A stretch of 64,000 nucleotides of DNA, from the NCBI RefSeq assembly GCF_001418015.1, contig NZ_LIQG01000026.1:992001-1056000 (forward strand), given 5' to 3'. The notes under the pieces were generated by a model. It saw only the letters and a list, made by a program, of their open reading frames with translations. It ran no database searches and was not told where the DNA came from. This stretch comes from Lacinutrix mariniflava (GTDB lineage: Bacteria > Bacteroidota > Bacteroidia > Flavobacteriales > Flavobacteriaceae). The translations under genes and the position numbers were made by a program. Positions 44,587 through 56,500 of the stretch are shown here, piece by piece; the first letter of the stretch is position 1; each line of letters opens with the position of its first letter.

Positions 44587-47166
44587 TTAAGCCGAATTAC
44601 GACTAGCATTAATATTGCCAAATAATGAGCGTGTTACTAGTTTTTCGTAGATAGCAATTTGTGCATCATCTCTAACTTCAGCTTTTTCTAGTTCTTGAAT
44701 TTTCTTTAAAGCATATTGTTGTATTGTTAATAATGGTAAAACAATAGATTCTCTAACAGCAATAGATGCACTTCCTGCAGGTTCTTCTTGCATAAGCTCT
44801 GTGTAGCCTGTAAGTTTTAGAAGTAAACGTTTTGAAGTTTTATATTCTTCATAAATAACATTCCAGAAACCACCATATTCTTCATCATCACTCATGTATT
44901 TTGTTAAATCAAAAAATGATTTAGATAAAGACATCATGCTATTTTCAATCAATGTTTTGAAGAAATCAGACGTTTTAAATAAATGCTGAACTTTCTCGAA
45001 CGTATTAGTGTCTTCATAATGTTTAAGTGCGGTTCCAACACCAAAAAATCCTGGTACGTTTTGCTTTAATTGGCTCCAAGAACCAACAAAAGGTATTGCT
45101 CTTAAATCTTCAAATACTAAGCCTTCTGCTTTACCGCGTTTAGATGGGCGACTTCCAATATTTGTTTTGGCATAATATTTTAAAGTACTCATATGTTCTA
45201 AGTACGAAATGAATTTAGGATGTGCCTTAAAAGCAGAATACGCTTTATAGCTACGTTCAGATAAATCTGTCATCACGTCTCTGTTTTCAGGAAGCATGCT
45301 TAAATCTTTATCGCTTAAACTATTATAGATACCAGAACTAATTAGCTGCTCTAAGTTGTACTGAGACGAATCTAAGGTTCCAAAATTAGAAGAAATCGTT
45401 TGCCCTTGTATTGTTAATTGTACTTCTTTGTCTTCAATGGTTGGTCCAAGAGAGGCGTAGAAGTTATGTGTTTTTCCTCCGCCACGAGCTGGAGGTCCGC
45501 CACGACCATCAAAGAAAATAACAGTAATACCGTATTGTCTTGAAATTGTAGTTAAGTTTTCTTTTGCTTTGTAGATTGCCCAGTTGGCCATTAAATAACC
45601 ACCGTCTTTTGTTCCGTCACTAAAACCAAGCATAATAGTTTGCTTATTTCCTCTAGATTTTAAATGTGCAGCGTATTCAGGGTTAGTGTATAGCTCTTCC
45701 ATAACTTGAGGCGCATTTTCTAAATCGGTAATCGTTTCGAATAAAGGTCCAACATCAACAGTTAATTTATCTTGAAAAGCGACTAGCTTTAACATTGCAA
45801 ACAACTGCATAACATGTAAAGTGGTTTGGTTGTTACTTATAATATAACGGTTAGCGGCAACTTCACCATTTGTAGTTTGAATGGTTTTTATAGCCTTCAT
45901 TGTGTTTAAAGCCTTTAAGGTTTCTTCGTCTTTAATTAAAGATAAATCAACACTGCCTTCGACTTTAGATAAAATTTCAACTTGTTCCTTTTCAGATAAA
46001 TCTTGATAGTTTTTCGGGAATATAGTGCTACCACTTTCAATCAAAGTGTTTACCATATCGTTAAAAAATTGTTCATGTTTTCTGCTATCTTGACGAATAT
46101 CAAGATTGGCAAAATGAAAGCCAAATAAATGAACTTTATTCAATAAGCTATTCACTTCATTTACATAAAGTGACTGATGCTTTTCTATAATAATTTCTTT
46201 TATTTCTTTTAATTCTGAAGTAAAAGAAACTAAAGTTAAGTTTGATTCCTGATTAGTGATCATTTTATAAAGCTTTTGCTCTAAAGTTGATACACGATCT
46301 TCAACACCTTGAAAAGATAATTTTCTTTTTAAACCTCTTACATCGCGATAGTAGTTTTTAATAACAGTTTCGCGTAATCTATTGGCAACTTTTAGAGTTA
46401 TTTCTGGAGTTACAAATGGATTTCCATCTCTATCTCCTCCTGGCCAAAAGCCAATGTTTATAATGTCGTTATCTATGTGTTCTCCATCAAAAATATTTTG
46501 TTGGATGTAATCGTAAATAGATCCAAAAGATTTATAAAATACATTTTCCAAATACCATATTAAACTCACAGCCTCATCATAAGGCGTTGGTTTTTCATGT
46601 TTAAAAAATGGTGTTTTACCTAATTGTGCTAATAAATCATTTATTCTAAGCAAATCGTTTTCACGAATAGCTTCGGTTAAATCTGTAATAATACCTAAAA
46701 CAGAGCCTGGGTAAAATTGTGTTGGATGCGCTGTTAAAACAATACGCACTTTAAACTCTTCTAAATAAGTTTTAAGTGTTTCTAGCTTATTTTCGGCAGT
46801 TACACTTTCTTTTAAACTACGCAAGGTTCCAATACCATCCATGTTATTAACTAATGGAAAAGCAGCATCTTCAATAGCATCAAATAATACAACTTGACGT
46901 TCTATGTATTGAATAAATTTAAATAATAAATTAGTCTGACTCTCGTGAGAGCGGCTAGATTGGTATTTTTTAAAAAACGTTTCAACAATAGCTGTTGGAT
47001 TGTCTTGCTTGGCAAAACCTTTCTCGCAAGTTTCGTGAAAAAGAGGTAAAAGCGCACCAGTTTTTGTTATCGCATCGAAAGGAAGCGTCATAAATATACT
47101 GTTGTATATTTGATACTTCGATAATACATTTTGATTAAATCGCGTAAGTTTAGGTTGTACAGGCAT
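44587..47166 (-). CDS. ppc: Phosphoenolpyruvate carboxylase
   Basis: Ppc carboxylates PEP to oxaloacetate, refilling the TCA cycle for amino-acid synthesis. It has 859 residues, near the usual 880. The catalytic His block is VLTAHPTQFYPGS near residue 147, and the glycine/arginine loop is FFDGRGGPPARGGGKTHNF near residues 550-570. The ATG overlaps the leuB stop by one base (TAATG), so translation is coupled to leuB, and I accept this start over the internal ATG 25 codons later. Placement at the end of a leucine operon is unusual. Confidence 0.93.
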   Translation of the reverse strand: MPVQPKLTRFNQNVLSKYQIYNSIFMTLPFDAITKTGALLPLFHETCEKGFAKQDNPTAIVETFFKKYQSSRSHESQTNLLFKFIQYIERQVVLFDAIEDAAFPLVNNMDGIGTLRSLKESVTAENKLETLKTYLEEFKVRIVLTAHPTQFYPGSVLGIITDLTEAIRENDLLRINDLLAQLGKTPFFKHEKPTPYDEAVSLIWYLENVFYKSFGSIYDYIQQNIFDGEHIDNDIINIGFWPGGDRDGNPFVTPEITLKVANRLRETVIKNYYRDVRGLKRKLSFQGVEDRVSTLEQKLYKMITNQESNLTLVSFTSELKEIKEIIIEKHQSLYVNEVNSLLNKVHLFGFHFANLDIRQDSRKHEQFFNDMVNTLIESGSTIFPKNYQDLSEKEQVEILSKVEGSVDLSLIKDEETLKALNTMKAIKTIQTTNGEVAANRYIISNNQTTLHVMQLFAMLKLVAFQDKLTVDVGPLFETITDLENAPQVMEELYTNPEYAAHLKSRGNKQTIMLGFSDGTKDGGYLMANWAIYKAKENLTTISRQYGITVIFFDGRGGPPARGGGKTHNFYASLGPTIEDKEVQLTIQGQTISSNFGTLDSSQYNLEQLISSGIYNSLSDKDLSMLPENRDVMTDLSERSYKAYSAFKAHPKFISYLEHMSTLKYYAKTNIGSRPSKRGKAEGLVFEDLRAIPFVGSWSQLKQNVPGFFGVGTALKHYEDTNTFEKVQHLFKTSDFFKTLIENSMMSLSKSFFDLTKYMSDDEEYGGFWNVIYEEYKTSKRLLLKLTGYTELMQEEPAGSASIAVRESIVLPLLTIQQYALKKIQELEKAEVRDDAQIAIYEKLVTRSLFGNINASRNSA

Positions 47167-48284
47167 TAAATGATAGTGGATTGTCCTAAGTGGATGTTTG
47201 TAAAATTAAGGTTTGAGTCGTTTGGATTGCTGATAAAATCGGCAATAAAATCCCCAACCTTTGAAGTTGAAACGTTATCGTAAATAGTATTTAAATCTGG
47301 TGTTGTAACGTTTAATTTTAGAGATTTATCTACGGCTTCTTTTATTAAATCTGCTTCTTCGTGTAAATCAAAATGTTCTAATAGCATCGCAGCACTTAAA
47401 ATAGAAGCTACAGGATTGGCAATACCTTTTCCAGTTGCTTGCGGGTACGATCCATGAATAGGTTCGAACATTGCATATTTATCTCCAACCGAGGCTGAAG
47501 CTAATAATCCAATAGAACCACCAATAACGCTAGCTTCGTCGCTAATTACGTCTCCAAATAAATTTTCGGTTAAAATAACGTCAAACTGTTTTGGATTTAA
47601 AATCATTTGCATAGCTGCATTATCAACAAACAAGAAATCTAAAGTTACATCTGGATATTGTGTCGCTAATTCGGTAACAACTTTTCTCCATAAACGAGAA
47701 GTTTCTAAAACATTAGCCTTGTCCACCAATGTTATTTTTTTACTTCTGCTTTGAGCAGCTTTGAATGCTAAATGTGCAATACGTTCAATTTCATAGCGGG
47801 AATACTCGCATAAATCTGAAGCAGTATCTCCATCTTCGCTTAGTTTCTTTTCGCCAAAATAGATGCCACCTGTTAATTCTCTGTAAATACTAATATCTGT
47901 ACCCTCAATAATCTCTCTTTTTAGAGGTGATTTATCAAGTAAAGTGTCGTATGCTTTTACAGGTCTAACATTTGCATATAGACCCAATTCTTTTCTAAGT
48001 TTAAGTAAGCCTTGTTCTGGTCTTATTTTCGCACTTGGATCGTTATCGTATTTTGGATGACCAATAGCTCCAAACAAGATAGCATCACTCGTTTTACATA
48101 GCTCCAAAGTAGAGTCTGGTAAGGGATTGTTTTGTTCGTCTATGGCCACTGCGCCAACCGATGCTTCCTTGAATAAAAACGTATGGTCAAATTCTAAAGC
48201 AATCGCTTTTAAAACTTTAATAGCTTGTTTGGTCACCTCTGGACCAATGCCATCACCTGGTAAAACAGCAATATTTAATTTCAT
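47166..48284 (-). CDS. leuB: 3-isopropylmalate dehydrogenase
   Basis: LeuB oxidatively decarboxylates 3-isopropylmalate with NAD+. It has 372 residues. The N-terminus IAVLPGDGIGPEVTKQAI, the substrate arginines in REIIEGTDISIYRELTGGIY, the LVDKANVL lysine and the signature NLFGDVISDEASVIGGSIGL are all present. A 179-base gap separates it from leuD upstream, longer than elsewhere in the operon, with no frame of its own and possibly a second promoter. It is coupled to ppc by TAATG. Confidence 0.95.
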   Translation of the reverse strand: MKLNIAVLPGDGIGPEVTKQAIKVLKAIALEFDHTFLFKEASVGAVAIDEQNNPLPDSTLELCKTSDAILFGAIGHPKYDNDPSAKIRPEQGLLKLRKELGLYANVRPVKAYDTLLDKSPLKREIIEGTDISIYRELTGGIYFGEKKLSEDGDTASDLCEYSRYEIERIAHLAFKAAQSRSKKITLVDKANVLETSRLWRKVVTELATQYPDVTLDFLFVDNAAMQMILNPKQFDVILTENLFGDVISDEASVIGGSIGLLASASVGDKYAMFEPIHGSYPQATGKGIANPVASILSAAMLLEHFDLHEEADLIKEAVDKSLKLNVTTPDLNTIYDNVSTSKVGDFIADFISNPNDSNLNFTNIHLGQSTII

Positions 48285-48463
48285 CTCAAATTTATTTTTT
48301 CGTTCCCATGTAAAAGGAAATTTATTATTATATTTTTTCGCGTCTCCTAGTGGTTGTGCTTTTCTTGCCCTTTATTTAAGGCATTTAAAAGTGTCTTCAG
48401 CTTGGAAATAGCACGATTCCTATTTGTTAAATAAGAATTAATAGGTAACCCTTAGTGTGCTAA

Positions 48464-49051
48464 CTAGTCAACTGCATTTTCAAATGCTTCAATTGTTTTC
48501 TTTTTGCTAAGTAGGTAATCGATATCGTCGTAACCATTAATCATACATGTTTTTTTGTATGGATCAATGTTAAAATTCTCAAAACGTTTGCTGCTACTAA
48601 TGCTAATTTGTTGTTCGTGTAAATTTACTTTTATCTTTACGTTTGGATCTGCATTAACCTCAGATATTAAATGCTTTAAATATGCCTTCGAAACTTGAAC
48701 AGGTAGTAGGCCGTTGTTTAGGGCGTTACCTTTAAAAATATCAGCAAAAAAACTAGATACAATTACTTTAAAGCCATACCCAACTAAAGCCCAGGCAGCG
48801 TGTTCACGACTAGATCCACAGCCAAAATTATCTCCAGCAACTAATATGCTCCCGGAGTAATCTGTGTTATTTAATGAGAATTTAGAGTTTTCAGATCCAT
48901 CTTTATTATAACGCCAATCTCTAAAAACGTTATCTCCAAAACCTTTTTTATCTGTCGCTTTTAAAAAACGCGCAGGAATAATTTGGTCTGTATCTACATT
49001 CGCAATATCTAACGGTATTGCTCTTGAGGTTAATGTTGTAAATTTTTCCAT
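48464..49051 (-). CDS. leuD: 3-isopropylmalate dehydratase, small subunit
   Basis: LeuD forms the swivel domain of isopropylmalate isomerase with LeuC. It has 195 residues. [15 protein letters not shown] and [19 protein letters not shown] are the standard substrate-recognition loops. It begins one base after leuC. Length matches the bacterial two-subunit form. Confidence 0.94.
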   Translation of the reverse strand: MEKFTTLTSRAIPLDIANVDTDQIIPARFLKATDKKGFGDNVFRDWRYNKDGSENSKFSLNNTDYSGSILVAGDNFGCGSSREHAAWALVGYGFKVIVSSFFADIFKGNALNNGLLPVQVSKAYLKHLISEVNADPNVKIKVNLHEQQISISSSKRFENFNIDPYKKTCMINGYDDIDYLLSKKKTIEAFENAVD

Positions 49052-49052
49052 G

Positions 49053-50453
49053 TTATGCGAATTCTAGTGTTTCAATATTTTCTGTGACATCTATTATTTT
49101 TCCAGCAATTGCTGTTGCAGCCGCTACTAATGGGCTTGCTAAAATGGTTCTAGAACCTTGGCCTTGTCTGCCTTCAAAATTTCTATTCGAGGTCGATACA
49201 CAGTATTCGCCTTGCGGAATTTTATCGTCGTTCATTGCTAAACATGCAGAGCAACCAGGTTGTCTTAATTCAAATCCAGCTGCATCAAAAATATCTTTTA
49301 AGCCTTCAGTTATAATTTGTGTTTCAACTTGTTTACTACCAGGAACCAGCCATGCAGTTACATTGTCTGCTTTCTGTTTTCCTTTTATATACTTAGCTGC
49401 AACTCTAAAATCTTCAATTCTAGAATTGGTACAACTACCAATAAATACGTAGTTTATTTGTTTGTTGATTAAGCTTTCTCCAGCTTCAAAATTCATGTAT
49501 TCTAAAGACTTTACAAATGAAGCGTCTTTGTTATTTGGGATGTTTTCCGATATTTTAATTCCCATACCTGGATTTGTTCCATAGGTAATCATGGGTTCTA
49601 TATCTTCTGCATCAAAAGCGTATTCTTTATCGAAAATAGCACCTTCGTCTGTTGGTAATGTTTTCCAGTAAGCTGCTTTTTTATCGAAATCATCTCCTTT
49701 TGGTGCGTATTCACGTCCTTTAACATAATCGAAAGTGGTTTGGTCTGGAGCAATCATGCCACCACGAGCTCCCATTTCAATACTCATATTACAAACAGTC
49801 ATTCGGCCTTCCATGGTCATGTTCTCAAAAACATCTCCTGCATATTCGCAAAAATATCCAGTACCAGAATTGGTGCCTAGTTTCGAGATAATATAAAGAA
49901 TAACATCTTTAGGTAATACGCCATTTTTAAGTTTGCCATTAACAGTTACTCGTAAGCTTTTTGGTTTTGTAAGCAATAAACATTGGCTTGCAAAAACCTG
50001 TGCTACTTGGCTAGTTCCAATACCAAATGCAATAGTGCCAAAAGCACCGTGTGTCGAGGTGTGGCTGTCGCCACAAACCATTGTCATCCCTGGTTGTGTA
50101 AACCCTAGCTCTGGAGCCATGACATGTACAATGCCATTGTATTTATGACCTAGTTCGTATAGTGTAATATTATTTTTTTTACAGTTTGTAGATAGTTGCT
50201 CTAATTGATTTCTAGACTGTAAATCTTTAATTGGTAAATGCTGATTTTCTGTTGGTGTGTTGTGATCTGCAGTGGCTACAATTTGATTTGGTCTAAAAAC
50301 AGCAATTCCGCGATCTTCTAATTCATTAAAAGCTTGCGGACTTGTTACTTCGTGTATTAAGTGTTTGTCTATATAAAGTATCTGTGGACCGTTTTCTATA
50401 CTATCGACCACGTGCGCATCCCAAACTTTATCAAATAATGTTTTTTTACTCAT
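49053..50453 (-). CDS. leuC: 3-isopropylmalate dehydratase, large subunit
   Basis: This is the aconitase-family catalytic subunit of 466 residues. The [4Fe-4S] cysteines are in [16 protein letters not shown] and [10 protein letters not shown], and the substrate loops [20 protein letters not shown] are intact. It works with LeuD, encoded one base downstream, to convert 2- to 3-isopropylmalate. Confidence 0.95.
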   Translation of the reverse strand: MSKKTLFDKVWDAHVVDSIENGPQILYIDKHLIHEVTSPQAFNELEDRGIAVFRPNQIVATADHNTPTENQHLPIKDLQSRNQLEQLSTNCKKNNITLYELGHKYNGIVHVMAPELGFTQPGMTMVCGDSHTSTHGAFGTIAFGIGTSQVAQVFASQCLLLTKPKSLRVTVNGKLKNGVLPKDVILYIISKLGTNSGTGYFCEYAGDVFENMTMEGRMTVCNMSIEMGARGGMIAPDQTTFDYVKGREYAPKGDDFDKKAAYWKTLPTDEGAIFDKEYAFDAEDIEPMITYGTNPGMGIKISENIPNNKDASFVKSLEYMNFEAGESLINKQINYVFIGSCTNSRIEDFRVAAKYIKGKQKADNVTAWLVPGSKQVETQIITEGLKDIFDAAGFELRQPGCSACLAMNDDKIPQGEYCVSTSNRNFEGRQGQGSRTILASPLVAAATAIAGKIIDVTENIETLEFA

Positions 50454-50484
50454 ATTTTGTTATTTCTGCCTAAGCAGGAATTTA

Positions 50485-51660
50485 TTATGCAGAGATAATT
50501 TCTCTGTACATGTTGCTAGTTTCTATAATTTGATGAATATCTTCATCTTCTACCTGCTTCTTTTTATCTGCAAAGTTTAAAAATTTTGCATAAACATCGT
50601 CTAGTTGTAGTTTGGTTAATTCGTAACCCACATTTTTAGCTCTATAAGCTAAAGCAGCACGACCACTTCTTGCTGTTAAAACAATAGCAGATTCTGTTAC
50701 GCCAACATCTTTAGGGTTTATAATTTCGTAAGTTTCTCGATTTTTAATGACGCCATCTTGGTGAATTCCTGAACTGTGAGCAAAAGCATTGGCGCCAACA
50801 ATAGCTTTGTTGGGTTGTGTGTAAATGCCCATACTGTCTGAAACCAATTGGCTCATTCCGTAAAGCATTTCAGTTTTAATATTTGTATCTAAGTTAAGGT
50901 AGGGATGTTGTTTTAAAACCATAACTACTTCTTCTAAAGCTGTGTTTCCAGCACGCTCTCCAATACCATTTATAGTACACTCTATTTGTCTAGCTCCATT
51001 TATTACACCTTCAATAGAATTTGCAGTAGCTAAACCTAAATCGTTATGGCAATGGCAAGATAGAATTGCTTTTTCAATACCTTTTACATTTTCTTTTAGA
51101 TACTTGATTTTTGCACCATATTCGCTAGGTAAACAGTAGCCAGTTGTATCTGGAATATTTAATACTGTTGCTCCGGCTCTTATTGCTGCTTCGCAAACTC
51201 TAGCAAGGTATTCGTTTTCTGTACGTCCTGCATCTTCAGCATAAAATTCTACATCTTCAACAAAAGACTTGGCGTATTTAACGGCTTCAAAAGCACGCTC
51301 GATAATGGTTTCTCTATTCGATTTGAACTTATGAATAATATGAGAGTCTGAAGTCCCAATACCTGTATGTATTCTTGGCTTTTTAGCATGTTTTAATGCT
51401 TCCGAAGCTACTTTTATATCATTTTCAACAGCTCGTGTTAGTCCACAAACCGTTGCATTTTTTACTATTTTTGAAATAGCTTCAACAGATTTAAAATCAC
51501 CTGGACTTGAGACGGGAAAACCAGCTTCAATAACATCCACTCCTAATAAATCTAATTGCGCTGCGATGACTACTTTTTGTTCTGTATTTAATTTACAACC
51601 TGGAACTTGTTCTCCATCACGAAGCGTTGTATCGAAAATTTGTATGTTATTATTTGACAT
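50485..51660 (-). CDS. leuA: 2-isopropylmalate synthase, short form
   Basis: LeuA condenses acetyl-CoA with 2-ketoisovalerate, the committed step to leucine. [16 protein letters not shown] gives the metal and substrate residues, and [13 protein letters not shown] the second metal site. At 391 residues it has the catalytic barrel and a short helical region but lacks the roughly 120-residue C-terminal leucine-binding domain of E. coli-type LeuA. Direct feedback inhibition by leucine is therefore not expected, and control would have to be at expression. Homocitrate or citramalate synthase are alternatives, but leuCDB downstream settles the role. Confidence 0.9.
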   Translation of the reverse strand: MSNNNIQIFDTTLRDGEQVPGCKLNTEQKVVIAAQLDLLGVDVIEAGFPVSSPGDFKSVEAISKIVKNATVCGLTRAVENDIKVASEALKHAKKPRIHTGIGTSDSHIIHKFKSNRETIIERAFEAVKYAKSFVEDVEFYAEDAGRTENEYLARVCEAAIRAGATVLNIPDTTGYCLPSEYGAKIKYLKENVKGIEKAILSCHCHNDLGLATANSIEGVINGARQIECTINGIGERAGNTALEEVVMVLKQHPYLNLDTNIKTEMLYGMSQLVSDSMGIYTQPNKAIVGANAFAHSSGIHQDGVIKNRETYEIINPKDVGVTESAIVLTARSGRAALAYRAKNVGYELTKLQLDDVYAKFLNFADKKKQVEDEDIHQIIETSNMYREIISA

Positions 51661-51808
51661 TTAAGAGAGTTTTATTTTTCTATTGAAATACTAATTTATA
51701 CTTTGGTTATTCGTTACTAGCAATCACTATTTAAAGTGTTACGATGTTCAATCTTTAAAATAGAACATAAAATACTAGTAATCAATTACTTAAATAATTT
51801 ATTAGTTG

Positions 51809-53350
51809 ATGACTAAAGACCAAAAAGATAATTTATTCGCCTTAGTTAAATCGTTAAACAAGTCCGAAAAACGACAATTTAAATTGTATGTTGGTCGATT
51901 GGGTGTGAATTCGGATTCTAAATTTTTAAACTTATTTACAGTTTTAGATAAGCTTAAACATTACGATGAGGTTTCGATATTAAAGTCCACTCAAATAAAA
52001 AAACAGCAATTAGCTAATGTAAAAGCCCATTTATATAAGCAGATTCTTATTAGTTTAAAGCTAAATCCATCGCATCAAAATATTAGATTGCAAATAAGAG
52101 AACAGTTAGATTTTGCTTCAATATTATACCATAAAGGACTCTATAAGCAAAGTTTGAAAATTTTAGATAAAGCAAAAGATGTTGCTATTACAAATGAAGA
52201 AAAGAATCTTGCCTTCGAAATTGTAGAATTAGAAAAAATTATTGAAGCGCAATATATAACTAGGAGTATAAGTACAAGAGCCGATGAGTTAACTATACAG
52301 GCAAAAGAGTTAAGCGAGTTAAATGTAATTACTAGTAAATTATCTAATCTATCGCTTCAGTTATATGGTATAATATTAAAAACAGGTTATGTAAAAAACG
52401 AGAGAGAAAGCAATGAAGTAACCAAATACTTTAATGATAGATTGCCGAAATTTAAGATTTCTAAGGTTGGTTTTAGGGAGAAACTGTGGTTTTATCAAGC
52501 TCATTTGTGGTACAGTTTTTTAATGCAAGATTTTTTACACTGCTATAAATACGCATCCAAATGGGTCGATTTGTTTTATCAGTATCCGGATATGGTGAAT
52601 TTAAATCCTGTGTTTTTTCTAAAAGGTAATAACTACTTGTTAGAATCTATTTTCTTTGTTAATAACAAGCCAAAATTTATAGAGGCATTTTCAAATTTAC
52701 AATCTAGGATCAAGGATTCTAGTTTTCCAAAAGATGAAAATGTGCAGTCTTTAACTTTTTTATATCTTAATTTTCATGATATTAATAAACATTTTATAGA
52801 TGGGAGTTTTCAAGATGGTTTGTCATTAATACCTAAAATAGAAGCAGATTTAGTTGAGTTCGATAATAGAGTAGACGAGCATCATAAAATGATATTTTAT
52901 TATAAGTTTGCCAGCTTGCATTTTGGAGTCGGTAATAATAAAGAATGTATACGGTATTTAGATAAAATTATTTCTAATAAATCGCTTTCGATGCGAGAAG
53001 ATTTGTTGTGTTTTTCTAGAGTATTAAATTTGGTAGCGCACTACGAAGCAGGATTAGACTATCATTTAGATACTTTACTAAGAAGTACATACAAGTTTTT
53101 AATTAAAATGAATGACCTCCACGAAGTCCAAAAGGAGATGATAAAATTTATTAAAGGCTTGCAAGATATTTATCCGCAAGATTTAAAAAATGCTTTTAGA
53201 ACTTTACGAGATACTTTAAAAACATACGAAGGCCATCCATATGAGCGTCGTGCCTTTTTGTATTTAGATATTATTTCTTGGCTTGAAAGTAAAATCGAGG
53301 ACAAGCCTGTAAGTGATATTATTAGACAAAAATATTTAGAGAAAATATAG
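51809..53350 (+). CDS. Hypothetical helical protein, Bacteroidota type
   Basis: I do not recognise a named family. The 513-residue product is almost entirely predicted helical and rich in Leu, Lys and aromatic residues. Units such as ASILYHKGLYKQSLKILDKA and FASLHFGVGNNKECIRYLDK recall tetratricopeptide repeats, suggesting a superhelical scaffold. There is no signal peptide or membrane segment, so it should be cytoplasmic. I chose the ATG at 51809 rather than the TTG one codon earlier. It is divergent from leuA, with only about 150 bases between, so the two may share a regulatory region. Confidence 0.6.
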   Translation: MTKDQKDNLFALVKSLNKSEKRQFKLYVGRLGVNSDSKFLNLFTVLDKLKHYDEVSILKSTQIKKQQLANVKAHLYKQILISLKLNPSHQNIRLQIREQLDFASILYHKGLYKQSLKILDKAKDVAITNEEKNLAFEIVELEKIIEAQYITRSISTRADELTIQAKELSELNVITSKLSNLSLQLYGIILKTGYVKNERESNEVTKYFNDRLPKFKISKVGFREKLWFYQAHLWYSFLMQDFLHCYKYASKWVDLFYQYPDMVNLNPVFFLKGNNYLLESIFFVNNKPKFIEAFSNLQSRIKDSSFPKDENVQSLTFLYLNFHDINKHFIDGSFQDGLSLIPKIEADLVEFDNRVDEHHKMIFYYKFASLHFGVGNNKECIRYLDKIISNKSLSMREDLLCFSRVLNLVAHYEAGLDYHLDTLLRSTYKFLIKMNDLHEVQKEMIKFIKGLQDIYPQDLKNAFRTLRDTLKTYEGHPYERRAFLYLDIISWLESKIEDKPVSDIIRQKYLEKI

Positions 53351-53588
53351 TGTAATAAAAATACGCGACTTGAATTATTAGATTTTGAAACCATGGAGAT
53401 GGTTATTGGTCTCTTTTAATTTAGGTGCTCATTATATTGTTTTTCTTCTTTTTTTTATGAGAACCCTATATAGTTAACTGATAATCAACATTGGTTTGCC
53501 TTGTTTTGATTTTTTATATCCTTTATTTTTTTTAGTTTAAAAGTAAAAGGTGTATTTTTAAGCGTCCCAGCTTAACCAACACCATTGT

Positions 53589-56500
53589 ATGAATGCATAT
53601 ACTATAGTAGTCGTGGAGTTCTTACTCATATCTTCTAGTATTCTTTTATTGTTTAAACTTCGAAATTTATTAGGGCTAGCACCTCTTTATCTCTTTTTGG
53701 GAGCAGAACGGTATTTGCAGGCGCTTTCGGGGACAAGGATAAGCTTTACTCTCTTTCAAGAAATTACAATTTATCCAGTATCTGTTGTTATATTTAGCTC
53801 TCTTTTATTTGCTGTTTTATTAATCTATATTAAAGAAGGAGCCTCTAGTGCCAGGGCTCTTATTTTAGGTGTTATTATCTCAAACCTTCTTTTGTCTGCA
53901 TTGTTTGGTATTGCGAATGCGCAAAATTTAGATGCTGTAGAGTCTTCGTTTGCTTTTTTAATAAACGATAAATATTTTATTACTGGTACTATCTTGTTGC
54001 TGCTAGATTTTCTATGGTTGGTTGTAATTTATCAATTTTTAATTTCAAAAATTAGTAAGCGATACTTCTTTTTTACACTCTTTATTTCATTACTACTGGT
54101 TTTTATTTCTGATACAATTATTTTTAATATAACACTTTACTATGGCTCTGCAGATTTTGGTAATTTGCTAGTTGGTGATTTTATAAGTAAAGTTTTTTCA
54201 GCTCTGGTGTTTTCTTCCATTTTATACGTCTACGTTAAATATATAGATAATAAGAAGAGTGATAGCTCTTTTATAGCGAGTCAAGAACGAGATGTTTTTT
54301 CAATATTTAGATATGAAAAAAAATACTTAAAGGTAAAGGCAGAGAAAAAGCAATTAAAGGAGGAATTAGCCTCTCAATTAGAAACCTCTTTAAATAGTAT
54401 TTCGGATGGTTTTATTTCTTTAGATACGAACTGGTGTTACACTTATGTAAATAAAAAAGCAGCAGAAATTTTAGGAAGATCGCCAGAAAGTTTAATAGGG
54501 AAGAATATTTGGACGGAGTTTCCAGAAGGTGTAGGCCTTCCTTTTTATCATAAATATTATGAAGCAGTCGAAACTAGAGAAACCATTTATTTTGAAGATT
54601 ATTACGAGCCTTTAGATATGTGGTTTGAGAACAGGGTGTACGCTTTACCAGAAGGCTTGACTATTTATTTTACAGACATTACCGAAAAGAAAAAAACAGA
54701 TGATAAGAATCAAATGTTGCTTTCTTTAATAGAAACAAGTGGTGATTTTGTTGGACTGGCAACATTAGAGGGTAAGCCTATTTATTTAAATGCTAATGGT
54801 AGAAAGCTAATTGGTTTAAATGTTAACGAAGATTTGCCAGGTTTTATAGCTGATGTTTTTCCTGAGGAATACCAAGAGAAGATTGTTAATGAGCACATGC
54901 CTAATATTTTTAAAAAGAATAAATGGAGTGGAGAGGTCGAATTTAGAAACTTAAAAACAAGTGATTTAATACCTATAGAAATGGCTGGTTTCTTGATAAA
55001 AGATAAAACAACAAATAAGCCTATTGCCTTGGGTATTGTTGCTTCAAATATTACAAAACGTAAAGAAGCAGAAGAGAGATTAGTAAAAAGTGAGAAATTA
55101 TTTAAAGGATTAACATCTAAGGCTCCAGTTGGAATATATCAAACGGATACAGAGGGTTCGTGTAATTATGTAAATCAAAGATGGTCTAATTATGCAGGAA
55201 TATCTTTTGAGGAGGCAATGGGTTATGGTTGGGCTACAGCTGTTCATCCAGATGATGAAGAAAGAATACTTAAAGAGTGGAATAAATACGTTTTATCAGA
55301 TGATAGTGAGCTTGAGACAGAGTTTAGGTTTCTGCGTAAAAAGGATAACACAATATTGTGGGTGACTGTAAAGACTGTAGAAACGTACGATGCACAAAAT
55401 AAATTATATGGCTATATCGGTATGGCTATTGATATTACAGATAGAAAAGAGGCTGAAGAAAAACTAATAAAGAGTGAGGAGTTATTTAAAAGATTATCTT
55501 CTAATGCTCCTGTTGCTATTTTTCAAACAGATAAAGATGGAGCCTGTAATTACGTTAATAATGAATGGATGCAATACTCTGGATTTACTTTCGAGGAGGC
55601 CTCAGGTTTTGGTTGGTCTAATACAATCCATCCAGAAGATAAAGAGAGAGTTCTTAGGGAGTGGGACGCATCTATCGCTTCAGGAATTGAGTTTAAGTTA
55701 GATTGTAGGATTCTTCATAAAAATAAAACAATAACATGGGTTTCTGCTAAAACTGTTGGGTTGTATAATTCTAATCAGGAGTTATATGGCTTTGTGGGAA
55801 TGCTGTTAGATATTACAGAGCGTATAGAGGCTCAAGAGAATTTAATAAAAAGCGAACAATTATTTAGGCGACTGTCATCTAATGCTCCTGTTGGTATCTA
55901 TGAATCAAATAAAGATGGTACTTGTAATTATGTTAATGAAGAGTGGATAAAGTATTCGGGACTAACTTTTAATGAGTCCTTAGGTTTTGGTTGGTCTAAT
56001 GCTGTTCATCCAGGAGACAGAAGTAGAGTTATGGAGGAGTGGGAGCATGCGGTTTCTAGTGGAAGTGAATTAGTTTCTGTATTTAGGTTGTTAAAGAAGA
56101 ACGGTGAAATAAAATGGGTTTCTGCTAAGACAACTAGTCTATATGATTCTGATAGTGAATTATATGGTTATATAGGTACAGTTGTGGATGTTACAGACCG
56201 TAAAGAAGCTGAAGAAAAGTTAATAAACAGTGAGCAATTATTTAGACGATTATCTTCTAACGCACCTGTTGCAATTTTTCAGACAGACAAGAATGGTGTT
56301 TGTAGTTATGTAAATAAAGAATGGATAAAATACTCAGGGATATCTTTTGAAGAGGCAATGGGTTTTGGTTGGTCTAACGCTATACATCCGGAGGATAGAG
56401 ATAGAGTTCTTAAGATATGGGAAAAAGCGATTTCTACAAAAACCGACTACATTACAGATTTAAGGTTCCTTGATAAAAAAGGAAAAACAACATGGCTTTC

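Noticed and set aside
48285-48463. Small gene between leuD and leuB
   Set aside because: Only frames of a few codons occur on the coding strand (for example MGTKK), with no context to support them.
51661-51805. Leucine-rich leader peptide upstream of leuA
   Set aside because: The only short minus-strand frame I found there reads MFYFKD, with no leucine run.
53351-53588. Terminator or regulatory element before the PAS kinase
   Set aside because: The 238-base gap is AT-rich, with no stable hairpin or good TAnnTTTG promoter match that I could support.
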